DNA of 64,000 nt from Sphingosinicellaceae bacterium (GTDB lineage: Bacteria; Pseudomonadota; Alphaproteobacteria; Sphingomonadales; Sphingomonadaceae): positions 1 through 64,000 of the forward strand of contig CP079108.1 in the NCBI GenBank assembly GCA_019285715.1, read 5' to 3'. A program made the position numbers and the translations under genes. A model generated the notes under the pieces. It was not told the DNA's origin and made no database searches. It saw only the letters and a list, made by a program, of their open reading frames with translations. Positions 37,008 through 46,040 of the stretch are shown piece after piece (within the stretch, counting starts at the first letter, position 1; every line of letters begins with the position of its first letter).

Positions 37008-38153
37008 ATGCAATTCGACCTCACCGACGACCAGCGCGAAATCCAGGAGGTGGCGCGGCGCTTCACCGCCGACCGCATCACGCCGTTTGCGGCGCACTGG
37101 GACGAGCACCACGTCTTCCCGCGCGAGACCATCCAGGAGGCCGCGGCCCTCGGCTTCGGCGCGATCTACGTGAGCGAGGAGCAGGGCGGCATCGGCCTCG
37201 GGCGGATGGAGGCGGCGCTGATCATGGAGGCGATGGCCTATGGCTGCCCGAGCACCTCCGCCTTCATCTCGATCCACAACATGGCGTCGTGGATGATCGA
37301 CGGCTTCGGCGCCGACGCGGTCAAGGCCAAGTACCTGCCCAGCCTGGTGCCGATGGAGCGCATCGCCAGCTACTGCCTGACCGAGCCCGGCTCCGGCTCG
37401 GACGCGGCGGCGCTCAAGACTCGCGCGGTCAAGGACGGCGGCGACTACGTCGTCTCCGGCTCCAAGGCGTTCATCTCGGGCGGCGGCGTCAACGAAGTCT
37501 ACGTCGTGATGGTCCGCACCGGCGAGCCCGGCCCGCGCGGTATCTCGTGCCTGGTCATCGAGAAGGACATGCCCGGCGTCAGCTTCGGTGCGCCGGAACG
37601 CAAGCTCGGCTGGCACTCGCAGCCGACCGCGCAGGTCAATTTCGACGAGGTTCGCGTGCCCGCCGAGAACCTGGTCGGCGTCGAGGGCGAGGGCTTCAAG
37701 ATCGCGATGGCGGGCCTCGACGGCGGCCGCCTCAATATCGGCGCGTGCTCATTGGGCGGGGGCCAGCGCTGCCTCGACGAGGCCATCGCCTACACCCGTG
37801 GCCGCACCCAGTTCGGCAAGGCGATCGCCGACTTCCAGGCGACCCAGTTCAAGCTGGCGGACATGGAGACCGACCTGCAGGCAGCGCGCACGCTGCTCTA
37901 CGCCGCTGCCGCCCGCGTCGGCGAAGGCAAGCCCGACAAGACGCGCTTCGCCGCCATGGCCAAGCGCCTCGCCACCGACACCGGCATGACCATCGCCGAC
38001 CATGCGCTGCAGCTCCACGGCGGCTACGGCTACCTGATGGACTACCCGGTCGAGCGCTTCTACCGCGACCTCCGCGTCCACCAGATCCTCGAAGGCACCA
38101 ACGAGATCATGCGGGTGATCATCGCGCGGGAACTGATGCGCGAGACGAACTAG
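37008..38153 (+). CDS. Acyl-CoA dehydrogenase, isobutyryl-CoA dehydrogenase-like
   Basis: A 381-residue flavoenzyme of valine and branched-chain breakdown. The start is ATG at 37008 (MQFDLTDDQREIQEVARRF). Motifs: ASYCLTEPGSGSDAAALKT near 122, AFISGGGVNEVYVVMVRTG near 158, the FAD/substrate region GLDGGRLNIGACSLGGGQ near 235, RTQFGKAIADFQATQFKLAD near 265, and the C-terminal LHGGYGYLMDYPVERFYRD and HQILEGTNEIMR. The SIHNMASWMI segment near 90 favours the ACAD8 (isobutyryl) subgroup. Electrons would go to EtfAB (13.6-15.2 kb). Confidence 0.92.
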   Translation: MQFDLTDDQREIQEVARRFTADRITPFAAHWDEHHVFPRETIQEAAALGFGAIYVSEEQGGIGLGRMEAALIMEAMAYGCPSTSAFISIHNMASWMIDGFGADAVKAKYLPSLVPMERIASYCLTEPGSGSDAAALKTRAVKDGGDYVVSGSKAFISGGGVNEVYVVMVRTGEPGPRGISCLVIEKDMPGVSFGAPERKLGWHSQPTAQVNFDEVRVPAENLVGVEGEGFKIAMAGLDGGRLNIGACSLGGGQRCLDEAIAYTRGRTQFGKAIADFQATQFKLADMETDLQAARTLLYAAAARVGEGKPDKTRFAAMAKRLATDTGMTIADHALQLHGGYGYLMDYPVERFYRDLRVHQILEGTNEIMRVIIARELMRETN

Positions 38154-38215
38154 CGCCCATTGCGCTCGGTCGCGCGGCGCAGCAGTGTGCCCCCGTTCTT
38201 ACTGGGGGTCCGTAA

Positions 38216-40258
38216 ATGCGCCGAATGATGCTTGCGTCGTTGCTTGCCACCGTTGCGTCGATCGCCACCGCGGCACCGACGCCCAAGGAGCAGCTGATGA
38301 CGCCGCCGGCGGGGGCGCGCCACTACGTGGTCAGCTCGAGCGCCGGCAAGCACGGCGACAACTGGTCATGGACCATGCCGGACGGGAGCGTCGCCTACCG
38401 CATGTCGTTGAACATGCGCGGCTGGATCACCGAAGTCGACGAGGTGGTGAGGATTGGCAAGGACCGGCGGACGACAGCGGTCACGGTCCGCGGCTTCACC
38501 GATAACGGCGATGCGACCGAGGTCTTCAGCGTCGACACCGGCGGCGTCGCCCGTTGGCAGACCGTCGTCGACTCCGGCTCCGCGCCCTCCGGCGGCCGGT
38601 ACTACAGCACCTACGGCGGCGCGTGGCTGGCGGGCGAGCTCGACGTCGATGCGCTGGTCGCGGCAGGCGACAAGGGCCTCGACCTGCTGCCGACGGGCCA
38701 TGCCAGTATCGCCATCGGATCGCCGGTGCAGGTTACCGGGCCGCAAGGCGCCAAGACCGTCAAGCTCGCCTTCATCAGCGGCTGGGGCTTTTCGCCCTCG
38801 CCGGTGTGGCTCGACAGCGACAACCGCTTCTTCGGCAATGCCGGCACCGTCTCGCTGCTGCCCGATGGCTATGAGGGCAACAACCTCAGGCTGAAGGACA
38901 TCCAGGACAAGGCGACCGCCGACATGGTGCGCGATGTAGCGCACCGGTTCCTGAGTCCGGCCAACCGCACCCCGACGCTGGTCGACCACGCGCTGATGTT
39001 CGACTCGGTCGCGGGGAGCTACCTGCCGGACCGTGCCGTCCTGATCGTCGACGGCAAGGTCAAGGCGGTCGGTGCGGGCGGATCGATCAAGGTGCCCGCC
39101 GGGACGACGGTCATCGATGGACGCGGCAAGACCCTGACACCCGGCCTGTGGGACTCGCACCGGCACGTCGGCGGCGACGACTGGAACCTGTTGCAGAACG
39201 TCGCGACCGGCATGACCAACTACCGCAGCCCGGGGTCGGAGATCGACGACGCGCTGAGCCTCTACAAGCGCCGCGCCGCCGGCGACCTGCTCGCCCCCGA
39301 CGGCAAGATCTCGGTGATCATTGACCAGAAGGGGCCGCTTGCGGCGAACGGCGGGCTGACCGTTACGTCGGCGGCTGAAACGGTTGCCGCGGTCGACAAG
39401 ATCAAGGCGGCGGGCCTGTGGGGTGCCAAGTTCTACACCTCGATGAATCCGGCGTGGATCGCCCCCGGTGCCGCCGAGGCGCACAAGCTCGGCCTCCATG
39501 TGCACGGCCACGTGCCCGCCGGGATGCGCCCGCTCGACGCGGTGCGCGCCGGCTATGACGAGATCACCCACATCAACTTCATCATGATGCAGGCGATGCC
39601 GCAGGCGGTGGTCGACAAGGACAACACCGCGGCGCGGCTGGAGGGCCCGGCCAAGTACGGCAAGGACGTCGACCTCGACTCACCCGCGATGAAGGCGTTC
39701 TATGCCGAGCTGGGCCAGCGCAAGACCATCATCGACCCGACGCTGACCGTGTGGGAGCCGCTGATGACCTCCGACGGCAGCGCCATCGCCCCCGAATATG
39801 CAGCGTTCGCCGCGGTCTCGCCGCCCGCGGTTACCCGCAGCTGGAAGACCGGCGGCTACCCGCTGTTCGAGAACGTCACCCGCGACGATTTCCGCAAGAG
39901 CTTCGCCAAGATGATCGGGCTGGTCGGCAAGCTGCACGACGCGGGCGTGCCCATCGTCGCCGGCACCGACGGCTACGGCCTGGAGCTGGTCCGCGAGCTC
40001 GAACTGTACCAGCAGGCGGGCCTCAGCAACGTCGAGGCGCTGCAGACCGCGACGATCATCCCGGCCCGGATGACCGGCATGGACGACCGCACCGGCTCGA
40101 TCGCGCCCGGCAAGACCGCGGACATCATCCTGGTCGACGGCGATGTGTCCAAAGACCTCGGCAACCTCCGCCATGTCGAGACCGTGTTCCTCGACGGCTA
40201 CCGCCTCGACGGCGCGGCGCTGCGGCAGGCGAGCGGGCTTTCGGGGATGCCGAAGTAG
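38216..40258 (+). CDS. Exported amidohydrolase family protein
   Basis: A 680-residue protein with a signal peptide (MMLASLLATVASIATAAP, cleaved near 21). Residues 30-240 are a beta-rich region without assignment. The amidohydrolase barrel begins near 275: GKTLTPGLWDSHRHVGGDD gives the metal-binding HxH (H-R-H), GLHVHGHVPAG near 428 and THINFI near 447 give further histidines, and VPIVAGTDGYGLELVRELEL near 580 the catalytic aspartate. The end (TGSIAPGKTADIILVDGD) is the usual amidohydrolase closing strand. It probably hydrolyses a peptide or cyclic amide in the periplasm; the substrate is unknown. It stands alone. Confidence 0.85.
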   Translation: MRRMMLASLLATVASIATAAPTPKEQLMTPPAGARHYVVSSSAGKHGDNWSWTMPDGSVAYRMSLNMRGWITEVDEVVRIGKDRRTTAVTVRGFTDNGDATEVFSVDTGGVARWQTVVDSGSAPSGGRYYSTYGGAWLAGELDVDALVAAGDKGLDLLPTGHASIAIGSPVQVTGPQGAKTVKLAFISGWGFSPSPVWLDSDNRFFGNAGTVSLLPDGYEGNNLRLKDIQDKATADMVRDVAHRFLSPANRTPTLVDHALMFDSVAGSYLPDRAVLIVDGKVKAVGAGGSIKVPAGTTVIDGRGKTLTPGLWDSHRHVGGDDWNLLQNVATGMTNYRSPGSEIDDALSLYKRRAAGDLLAPDGKISVIIDQKGPLAANGGLTVTSAAETVAAVDKIKAAGLWGAKFYTSMNPAWIAPGAAEAHKLGLHVHGHVPAGMRPLDAVRAGYDEITHINFIMMQAMPQAVVDKDNTAARLEGPAKYGKDVDLDSPAMKAFYAELGQRKTIIDPTLTVWEPLMTSDGSAIAPEYAAFAAVSPPAVTRSWKTGGYPLFENVTRDDFRKSFAKMIGLVGKLHDAGVPIVAGTDGYGLELVRELELYQQAGLSNVEALQTATIIPARMTGMDDRTGSIAPGKTADIILVDGDVSKDLGNLRHVETVFLDGYRLDGAALRQASGLSGMPK

Positions 40259-40329
40259 GCGAGGGTTCGCTGCGTTGTGACGAGTCCGCTACCGGGTGTC
40301 GCCGTTGGCGCCCCCAAAACGGTCACTCA

Positions 40330-41070
40330 TCAAGCACTCCACCCGCCATCGATATTGTAGGTCGCTCCGGTGACGAAGCCGGCCTCTGACGATGCCAGAT
40401 AGGCTACCAGACCTGCGACTTCATCGGTCGTGCCGTGGCGGGGAATTGCTAGCGGTGTCCGATTGGCAGCGGAATTGGGACCCTCTGCGGGATTGCGTTC
40501 CGTATCGATCGGTCCCGGCTGTACAAGATTGACCGTGATCCCTCGTGCGCCCAGATCACGCGCGAGGCCACGTGTCATGCCTCCAAGCGCTGCCTTGCTG
40601 GCCGCGTAGAGTGTTCCTCCCGCACCGGGCATCCGGTCGGCCACGATGCTACCGATCGTAATAATGCGGCCTCCTGCGTCCATCATGCTCGACGCTCGCT
40701 TCGATGCGAGGAAGGGTGCCCTGACATTGAGGGCAAAAATCCGGTCGAATGCGTCGTCGGCGTAGGAGTCCAGCAGGCCGACGATTGCCATGCCGGCGAC
40801 GTTCACCAGCACGTCGAGCCGACCAAAATGCGAGACAATTTCGTCGATAGCGTCGGAAAGGGCCTTTGGATCGCTCACGTCGGCCTGGATCATCTGGACG
40901 GCGGTGCCGGTGCCGCGCAGCTCGCTGCCAAAGCTCTCCGCGTCTACGGAACGGCTCAAATAGATGATCGCAACAGACGCGCCATCGGCGGCCATCCTTC
41001 GACTAACGGCCGCGCCGATACCTCGCGTACCGCCGATCACAAGGGCGACCTTCCCCTCTAGTGCCCGCAT
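40330..41070 (-). CDS. SDR family oxidoreductase, compositionally atypical
   Basis: A 246-residue short-chain dehydrogenase from the ATG at 41070, which has GGAGATGGA upstream. The cofactor loop is GGTRGIGAAVSRRM near 12; NVAGMA near 87, the catalytic serine in ITIGSIVAD near 138 and YAASKAALGGMTRGLARDLG near 150 (YxxxK) are normal. The end GFVTGATYNIDGGWSA is typical of the FabG-like classical group. Its codon use is clearly less G/C-biased than its neighbours (many AT-ending codons), a sign of recent transfer. The substrate is unknown. It converges on the amidohydrolase gene. Confidence 0.88.
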   Translation of the reverse strand: MRALEGKVALVIGGTRGIGAAVSRRMAADGASVAIIYLSRSVDAESFGSELRGTGTAVQMIQADVSDPKALSDAIDEIVSHFGRLDVLVNVAGMAIVGLLDSYADDAFDRIFALNVRAPFLASKRASSMMDAGGRIITIGSIVADRMPGAGGTLYAASKAALGGMTRGLARDLGARGITVNLVQPGPIDTERNPAEGPNSAANRTPLAIPRHGTTDEVAGLVAYLASSEAGFVTGATYNIDGGWSA

Positions 41071-41202
41071 TCCATCTCCCAAGGATCGATCATGATATGC
41101 GGAGCGTAGGCAGTGGAGGCGCAGCTTACCAGCGCACCCGGTCCAAGACCCGTCAGCCAAAACCCGTCAGTCGGCAAACCGCCCGCAAGAGTCACATGTG
41201 CC

Positions 41203-41222
41203 CACCGCCAAGTTCGGCGGTG
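41203..41222. terminator. Perfect 7-base-pair hairpin downstream of the TonB-like gene
   Basis: CACCGCC and GGCGGTG flank a 6-base loop (AAGTTC). It lies about 65 bases beyond the stop of the minus-strand gene at 41286, where a terminator is expected. No uracil run follows, so termination strength is uncertain. The surrounding 215-base gap (41071-41285) holds no ORF; ACCCGTCAG occurs twice near 41148-41170. Confidence 0.3.
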
Positions 41223-41285
41223 CCGCTTCCCGGTCCTTGAACTAAGCGCAGAGCAATGCGGCCACCCCGGTGCCTGCACCCCGAG

Positions 41286-42089
41286 CTACCGCTCCGGCCC
41301 GATCTTGCGGGCAACCCGCTCGGACTCCTCGTCGTCGCCTTCCTTGACCTGGGTGAAGTCGATGCGGATGCGGACCCAGGTGCCGATCTGGGGCTTGCCG
41401 TCGATGCGCGGCGGGCGGACGCGGAACTGCCACGCCGCCTGGCGCAGGCCGCGCGACAGGCCGGAGCCGGGCGGCGATTCGTCGAGCTCGGTGCAGTCCT
41501 CGACGCGGTACTGGTCGATCGTCCGGCAGGCGATCTCGGCCCAGCTGTCCTGCGGAGCGTGCGGCATATAGGTGTCGAGCTCGGCGTGGGTCGGTCGGCG
41601 GAACCACTCGGCCGCGTACAGGGTCTGGCCGCCGGGGCCGGTACTCTTGCCCAGCACCGGGCCATAGACCGGGCCGATGCTCTTGCCGGTGCCGATGCCG
41701 GCGGTCTCGCCCGCGGTCTGGCTTTCCGGGGCCTTCGGGGTCTGCGGCACCTTGGCGAGGTCGAAGGACTCGTTCAGCGGCACCAGCGGCGGCGTCGGCG
41801 GCGGCTTGAGGGTCTTGGGGGCCTTGGTCGGGGAGCGCGGCGCGGCACCGCCGCTGGCCTTGGCGCGCGCCTTCGGGGCCCTGGCGACGTGCGGCTCGGC
41901 GGGCGGCAGCAGGTTGAACATCTGGATCGCGGCCTCGACGATCGGCGGCTGGACGCGCACGCGGGCGGCGTAGATCAGCGCTGCGATCAGCAGGCAGTGG
42001 ACGATGATGACGATCGCCAGCGCGATGGCGCGCCGGCTGAGGGGCGCGCGACCTTCGTCCGACGCAAGCTGATAGGACGCCGAACGCAT
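41286..42089 (-). CDS. TonB-like envelope protein with single N-terminal anchor
   Basis: A 267-residue protein from the ATG at 42089. One transmembrane helix (AIALAIVIIVHCLLIAALIY, about 20-40) is followed by a Pro/Ala/Lys-rich spacer (about 60-125) and a C-terminal domain with two cysteines (IACRTIDQYRVEDCTELD) that may form a disulfide. The closing strand RVRPPRIDGKPQIGTWVRIR resembles the last part of TonB-type energy transducers in sphingomonads. No exbB or exbD lies nearby, and the classical TonB YP motif is not seen, so energy transfer to receptors is unproven. Confidence 0.65.
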   Translation of the reverse strand: MRSASYQLASDEGRAPLSRRAIALAIVIIVHCLLIAALIYAARVRVQPPIVEAAIQMFNLLPPAEPHVARAPKARAKASGGAAPRSPTKAPKTLKPPPTPPLVPLNESFDLAKVPQTPKAPESQTAGETAGIGTGKSIGPVYGPVLGKSTGPGGQTLYAAEWFRRPTHAELDTYMPHAPQDSWAEIACRTIDQYRVEDCTELDESPPGSGLSRGLRQAAWQFRVRPPRIDGKPQIGTWVRIRIDFTQVKEGDDEESERVARKIGPER

Positions 42090-42217
42090 TTGGCTGGACC
42101 GACTAGACGCCGCGACCCTGCACCGCAACCAGGGTCCAATACGTTGGCGCGGCCGGTTTCCCCCGCACGCACGGCGTGGTTAACGTCGAAGGCCGCGCGA
42201 CTAGTCGCGAAGGCCGC

Positions 42218-42955
42218 TCAGGCAAACAACTGACCTTGTGGCTGGGGCGGCGGAGCAGGCTCGGTCCCGCCACGCCGCGCCAGCTCGAATGCGGCGGAAT
42301 AGCGCACGTCCTCGTCGCGGTCGCGGACCCAGGTGGCGAGGGCTTCGCTGCCGAGTTCGCTCCACGCCTTGCCGCGGTCGGGCCCGGCGACGACTCGCGG
42401 CAGCAATCCTGGCAGCTCGCTCCATTCGAGCAACTGCTCGACGCTGACCTCCGCCAGCATGTCGCGGAGGTGGTGCGCGGTGACATAGGCGTCGGGCAGC
42501 GCGCGGTGGACCGGCAGCCCGAGGTTGCGGTCGAGGCCGCGCGGCTTGCGCCAGTAGCGCAGCACCTGGTTCGAGAACGACGGGCTGCCCGGCCACAGCC
42601 GCAGCGCACACTTCCAGGTGCAGATCCAGCGTGCGCCGCCGGTCAGCGCGGGTGTGCAGAAGCGCTGCTCGAAGCTGGCGCGGTGGGCGGCGAGGACCAG
42701 GTGGCCGCGCATCACGTCCGGAGCGATATCGGGCCACAGTGGCGCGCCGACGACGTCCTCGTCGATGATGTGGTGGACGGCCTGCGTCACTGCCGGGATG
42801 GTGCGACCAGGATTGACGAGGCTGCTGCCGCGCGATGCCGTGACGATCCACGCATCGCCCACGAGGCTGACGTCCTGCCAGCCGATCTCGCAGACCCCAT
42901 GGGCTGGCGGACGATTGCCGGTGGTTTCGAGGTCGATAACACGCACGCTACGCAT
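42218..42955 (-). CDS. DEDDh-type 3'-5' exonuclease (DNA polymerase III epsilon-like)
   Basis: A 245-residue protein from the ATG at 42955. Exo I is VRVIDLETTGNRP at residues 4-16 (Asp and Glu). Exo II is normally H-N-A-x-F-D; here it reads AAHRASFEQRF near 93, with glutamate in place of aspartate. Exo III is VHRALPDAYVTAHHL near 152 (His and Asp). The C-terminal 70 residues are extra. It is a stand-alone exonuclease with no GIY-YIG or polymerase part. It is divergent from the DUF423 gene at 42995, with only 39 bases between the starts. Confidence 0.8.
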   Translation of the reverse strand: MRSVRVIDLETTGNRPPAHGVCEIGWQDVSLVGDAWIVTASRGSSLVNPGRTIPAVTQAVHHIIDEDVVGAPLWPDIAPDVMRGHLVLAAHRASFEQRFCTPALTGGARWICTWKCALRLWPGSPSFSNQVLRYWRKPRGLDRNLGLPVHRALPDAYVTAHHLRDMLAEVSVEQLLEWSELPGLLPRVVAGPDRGKAWSELGSEALATWVRDRDEDVRYSAAFELARRGGTEPAPPPQPQGQLFA

Positions 42956-42994
42956 GTGCTTGATATGGCAAGTGTCGCGGCCGATAGCGAGGGG

Positions 42995-43372
42995 ATGAGT
43001 GACCTTCAGACGCCAAGCCGGACCCTGCCCGCGCTCGCGGCGCTTAACGGCCTGCTGGCAATCGCGATTGGGGCGTTCGCGGCGCACGGCATCACTGATC
43101 CGCAGGCGAAGCAGTGGATCAATACCGGCGTGACCTTCCAGCTGCCCCAGGCGGCCGCGGTGTTCGCGCTGCTCGGCTGGCGCGATGAGCGGAGGGTGCG
43201 CGCCGTGGCGTGGCTGGTGGCGGCGGGCAGCTTCGTCTTTGCCGCGAGCCTATACGCGCTGGCGCTCGGGGCACCGCGCTGGAGCGCTGCCTTTGCACCC
43301 ATCGGCGGCACCGCGATGATCGCCGGTTGGGCGTGGCTGGCGGTCGTGGCGCTTAGACCACCGATCCGCTGA
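42995..43372 (+). CDS. DUF423 small membrane protein
   Basis: A 125-residue protein with four transmembrane helices. LAALNGLLAIAIGAFAAHGI near 15 is the DUF423 core, followed by W-I-N-T-G-V-T-F-Q (residues 38-46) and the final IGGTAMIAGWAWLAVVAL. I chose ATG at 42995; another in-frame ATG at 42965 would add ten residues but would overlap the divergent promoter region further. The function of the family is unknown. The gene converges on the class II aldolase. Confidence 0.85.
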   Translation: MSDLQTPSRTLPALAALNGLLAIAIGAFAAHGITDPQAKQWINTGVTFQLPQAAAVFALLGWRDERRVRAVAWLVAAGSFVFAASLYALALGAPRWSAAFAPIGGTAMIAGWAWLAVVALRPPIR

Positions 43373-44167
43373 CTATTCGCGGAAGCTAGGGTCGATCCGG
43401 TCGAGCTTCCTGAGCAGCGCCGGCCACGCGAGCCGGTCGGCGATCATGCCGAGCCCCGCGCTCCCCTGGCCGGCGGCTTTCTCGGGGGTGCCCTGTGGTG
43501 GATTGTACAGCCCGCCCGGCCCCGCCGACAGCGCCTTGATCTGGGCATCGCAGGCGCGTTCGAGGAAATACATCTTGATGAAGCATTGCGCGACGCTGGC
43601 GCCGACGGTCAGCGTGCCGTGATTGCGCAGGATCATCGCGTCCTTGGTGCCGAGGTCCTCGACCAGCCGCGCACGCTCCTCGAGGTCGGTCGCGACGCCT
43701 TCGTACTCGTGGTAGGCGACCTCGTTGCGGATCAGCATCGCGGTCTGGGTCAGCGGCATCAGCCCCTCCGCCTGCGCGGCCACCGCCTGGCCGCTGCTGG
43801 TGTGGAGGTGCATCACCGCCATCGCGTCGTCACGGCCCATGTGGATCGCCGAGTGGATGGTGAAGCCGGCGGCGTTGACGATGTACGGGGTCGGCAGCAC
43901 CGGCTTGCCCTCGACGTCGATCTTGACCAGCGTGGAGGCGGTCATTTCCTCGAACATCAGGTTGTAAGGGTTGATCAGGAAGTGGTGCTCGGGGCCGGGA
44001 ATGCGCGCCGACAGGTGCGTGAAGATCAGATCATCCCAACCGTACAGCGCGACCAGCCGGTAGGCGGCAGCGAGGTCGACACGGATCGCCCACTCCTCGG
44101 CGCTGACGCTGTCCTTGAGGCTGACGCTGCCCTTGCTATCATCAACCGGCTTAAGCTGCGTGGCCAT
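43373..44167 (-). CDS. Class II aldolase/adducin family protein
   Basis: A 264-residue protein. Family marks are DLAAAYRLVALYGWDDLIF near 32, THLSARIPGPEHHFLINP near 51, the zinc-binding MAVMHLHTSSGQAVAA near 115 (HxH), and ILRNHGTLTVGASVAQCF near 180 with the third histidine. Zinc enzymes of this fold cleave phosphosugars such as fuculose 1-phosphate, while adducin-like bacterial members often act on unusual substrates; the substrate here is not evident. It lies 23 bases after the DUF2256 gene and may share its transcript. Confidence 0.9.
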   Translation of the reverse strand: MATQLKPVDDSKGSVSLKDSVSAEEWAIRVDLAAAYRLVALYGWDDLIFTHLSARIPGPEHHFLINPYNLMFEEMTASTLVKIDVEGKPVLPTPYIVNAAGFTIHSAIHMGRDDAMAVMHLHTSSGQAVAAQAEGLMPLTQTAMLIRNEVAYHEYEGVATDLEERARLVEDLGTKDAMILRNHGTLTVGASVAQCFIKMYFLERACDAQIKALSAGPGGLYNPPQGTPEKAAGQGSAGLGMIADRLAWPALLRKLDRIDPSFRE

Positions 44168-44190
44168 CGACTCTCTCCCAAGACTTTGTG

Positions 44191-44352
44191 TCAGTCTGCG
44201 CCGACTTGACGCTTAGGGGAAGCGCGGCATTTATCGGAGCAATAGAGCACGTTGTCCCAGTCGCGTTCCCACTTCTTGCGCCATGCGAACGGCCGGCCGC
44301 AGGCGGCGCAAAGCTTGGACGGCAAATCGGACTTGGCGCGCATCCGGGGCAT
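44191..44352 (-). CDS. DUF2256 small zinc-ribbon protein
   Basis: A 53-residue protein that is easy to miss. ATG at 44352 opens [20 protein letters not shown], followed by [20 protein letters not shown] and KCR. The arrangement C-x-x-C-G-R-P-F-x-W-R-K-K-W ... Y-C-S-x-x-C is the DUF2256 signature and should hold one zinc through four cysteines. Such proteins are often found alone or beside cryptochrome/photolyase genes, but none is present here. It lies upstream of the aldolase gene and is divergent from phoD. No function is known. Confidence 0.85.
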   Translation of the reverse strand: MPRMRAKSDLPSKLCAACGRPFAWRKKWERDWDNVLYCSDKCRASPKRQVGAD

Positions 44353-44417
44353 GGTTTAGCAACATAAGCGTCATATCCGCTGCCTAGAAGCGCCGGATTG
44401 TCACTGGGAGACGCGCG

Positions 44418-46040
44418 ATGTTCCACGAGTTCGACCGACGGTCGGTGGTGCGGCTGGGGCTCGCGGGGGCAGGGCTGGCGGCGCTTCCCGCCGGCGTTTT
44501 CGCGCAGCTGCTGCCGGCGCGCGGCTTCACCCACGGCATCGCGAGCGGTGACCCCGGCCACGACAACGTCCTGCTGTGGACGCGATTTGTCGGCAGCGGC
44601 GACGCTCCCGTGCCGCTCCTTGTCGAGGTCGCCGAGGAACCCGGCTTCGGGCGGATCGTGGCCCGCGCCGAGGGCAGTGCGGCGGCGTCGTCCGACTGGT
44701 GCGCGAAGCTCCGCGCCACCGGGCTGACCCCGGGCAAATGGTATTTCTACCGCTTCACCGGCCTCGACGGCAGCGTCTCCCCGGTCGGCCGTACCCGGAC
44801 CCTGCCGCAGGGCAAGGTCGACCGCTTCAACATCGCGGTGTTCAGCTGCTCAAACAAGGGCTTCGGCTATTTCAACGCCTACGCTCATGCCGCCGCGCGC
44901 GCCGACCTCGACCTGATCGTGCACGTCGGCGACTATTTCTACGAGTACAAGCGCGGCATCTATCCGACGGTGGCAGAGGAAGTCGGCGCTCGGGTGCCGA
45001 AGCCGCTCAACGAACTGATCGCGCTCGACGACTACCGGACGCGCTACGCCGACTACCGCACCGACCCCGACCTGCTGGCGTTGCACCGCAACTTCCCGAT
45101 GATCAGCATCTGGGACGACCATGAGTTCGCCAACGATGCGTGGACCGGCGGCGCCGAGAATCACCAGCCTGACGAGGGCCCGTGGGAGGACCGCAAGGCC
45201 CACGCCAAGCAAGCCTATCACGAGTGGCTCCCGGTCGCGGAGCGCTCGTACAACCGCTACGACATCGGCGACCTGGTCACGCTGCTGGTGCTCGATACCC
45301 GCGTCGAGGGGCGCGAGAAGCAGCTTGACCTCGTGCCGGCGCTCAAGGGCGGCAAGGAGGGCCTGATCGCCTTCCGCGACGGTGCGTGGAGCGATCCGAA
45401 GCGCACGCTGATGGGGTTCGAGCAGGAGAAATGGGTCACCGACGAGCTCAAATCGTCGGTGCGGAGTGGCGCCCGGTGGCAGCTGCTGGCGCAGCAGATC
45501 GTCATGGGCAAGCAGGTGACGCCCAAGGCCGCCGCCGACTGGCTCGGCCCCAACCCAGGCAAGGAAGCGCTCGGCTACGTTCAGGCCGGGATCGCAGCGG
45601 CGAGCGTCGGCCTGCCCGGCAACCTCGACAGCTGGGGCGGCTACGAGTCGGCGCGCAACCGGCTGCTGTCGGCAGCGCAGGAGGCGGGGACGAGCCTGGT
45701 CGTCGTCTCGGGCGACAGCCACAACGCCTGGGCCAACGACCTCGCCCACGGCGGCAAGCCGGCAGGCGTCGAGTTCGCCGGGCAGGGCGTGACCTCGCCC
45801 GGCTACGAGTCCGCGCTGGCCGCCGATCCGCTGGTCGTCGCCGCCGGGCTGGTTGCGGCAAACCCGGAGCTGAAATGGTGCGACACTGCGCGGCGGGGCT
45901 ATGTCACCGTCAGCTTCACCCCCGAAGCGGCCCGCGCCGACTGGGTGTTCATGGCCGACGTGAAAGTGCCCGGCACCGCGACGAGCAAGGGTCAAGCCGC
46001 GGTGGCCAGGCGCGGGCGGAACGTCATGGAGCTGGTGTGA
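44418..46040 (+). CDS. phoD: PhoD-type alkaline phosphatase, Tat-exported
   Basis: A 540-residue periplasmic or secreted phosphodiesterase/phosphomonoesterase. The N-terminus carries a twin-arginine signal (FDRRSVVRLGLAGAGLAALP), so the folded metalloenzyme leaves through Tat. The PhoD N-terminal domain has THGIASGDPGHDNVLLWTRF near 36; metal-binding sites are VHVGDYFYEYKRG near 171, SIWDDHEFANDAW near 232 and VVVSGDSHNAWAND near 427. PhoD requires Ca/Fe and releases phosphate from organic phosphates. The stop overlaps the GST start (GTGA). No Pho box was identified in the 65-base gap upstream. Confidence 0.94.
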   Translation: MFHEFDRRSVVRLGLAGAGLAALPAGVFAQLLPARGFTHGIASGDPGHDNVLLWTRFVGSGDAPVPLLVEVAEEPGFGRIVARAEGSAAASSDWCAKLRATGLTPGKWYFYRFTGLDGSVSPVGRTRTLPQGKVDRFNIAVFSCSNKGFGYFNAYAHAAARADLDLIVHVGDYFYEYKRGIYPTVAEEVGARVPKPLNELIALDDYRTRYADYRTDPDLLALHRNFPMISIWDDHEFANDAWTGGAENHQPDEGPWEDRKAHAKQAYHEWLPVAERSYNRYDIGDLVTLLVLDTRVEGREKQLDLVPALKGGKEGLIAFRDGAWSDPKRTLMGFEQEKWVTDELKSSVRSGARWQLLAQQIVMGKQVTPKAAADWLGPNPGKEALGYVQAGIAAASVGLPGNLDSWGGYESARNRLLSAAQEAGTSLVVVSGDSHNAWANDLAHGGKPAGVEFAGQGVTSPGYESALAADPLVVAAGLVAANPELKWCDTARRGYVTVSFTPEAARADWVFMADVKVPGTATSKGQAAVARRGRNVMELV

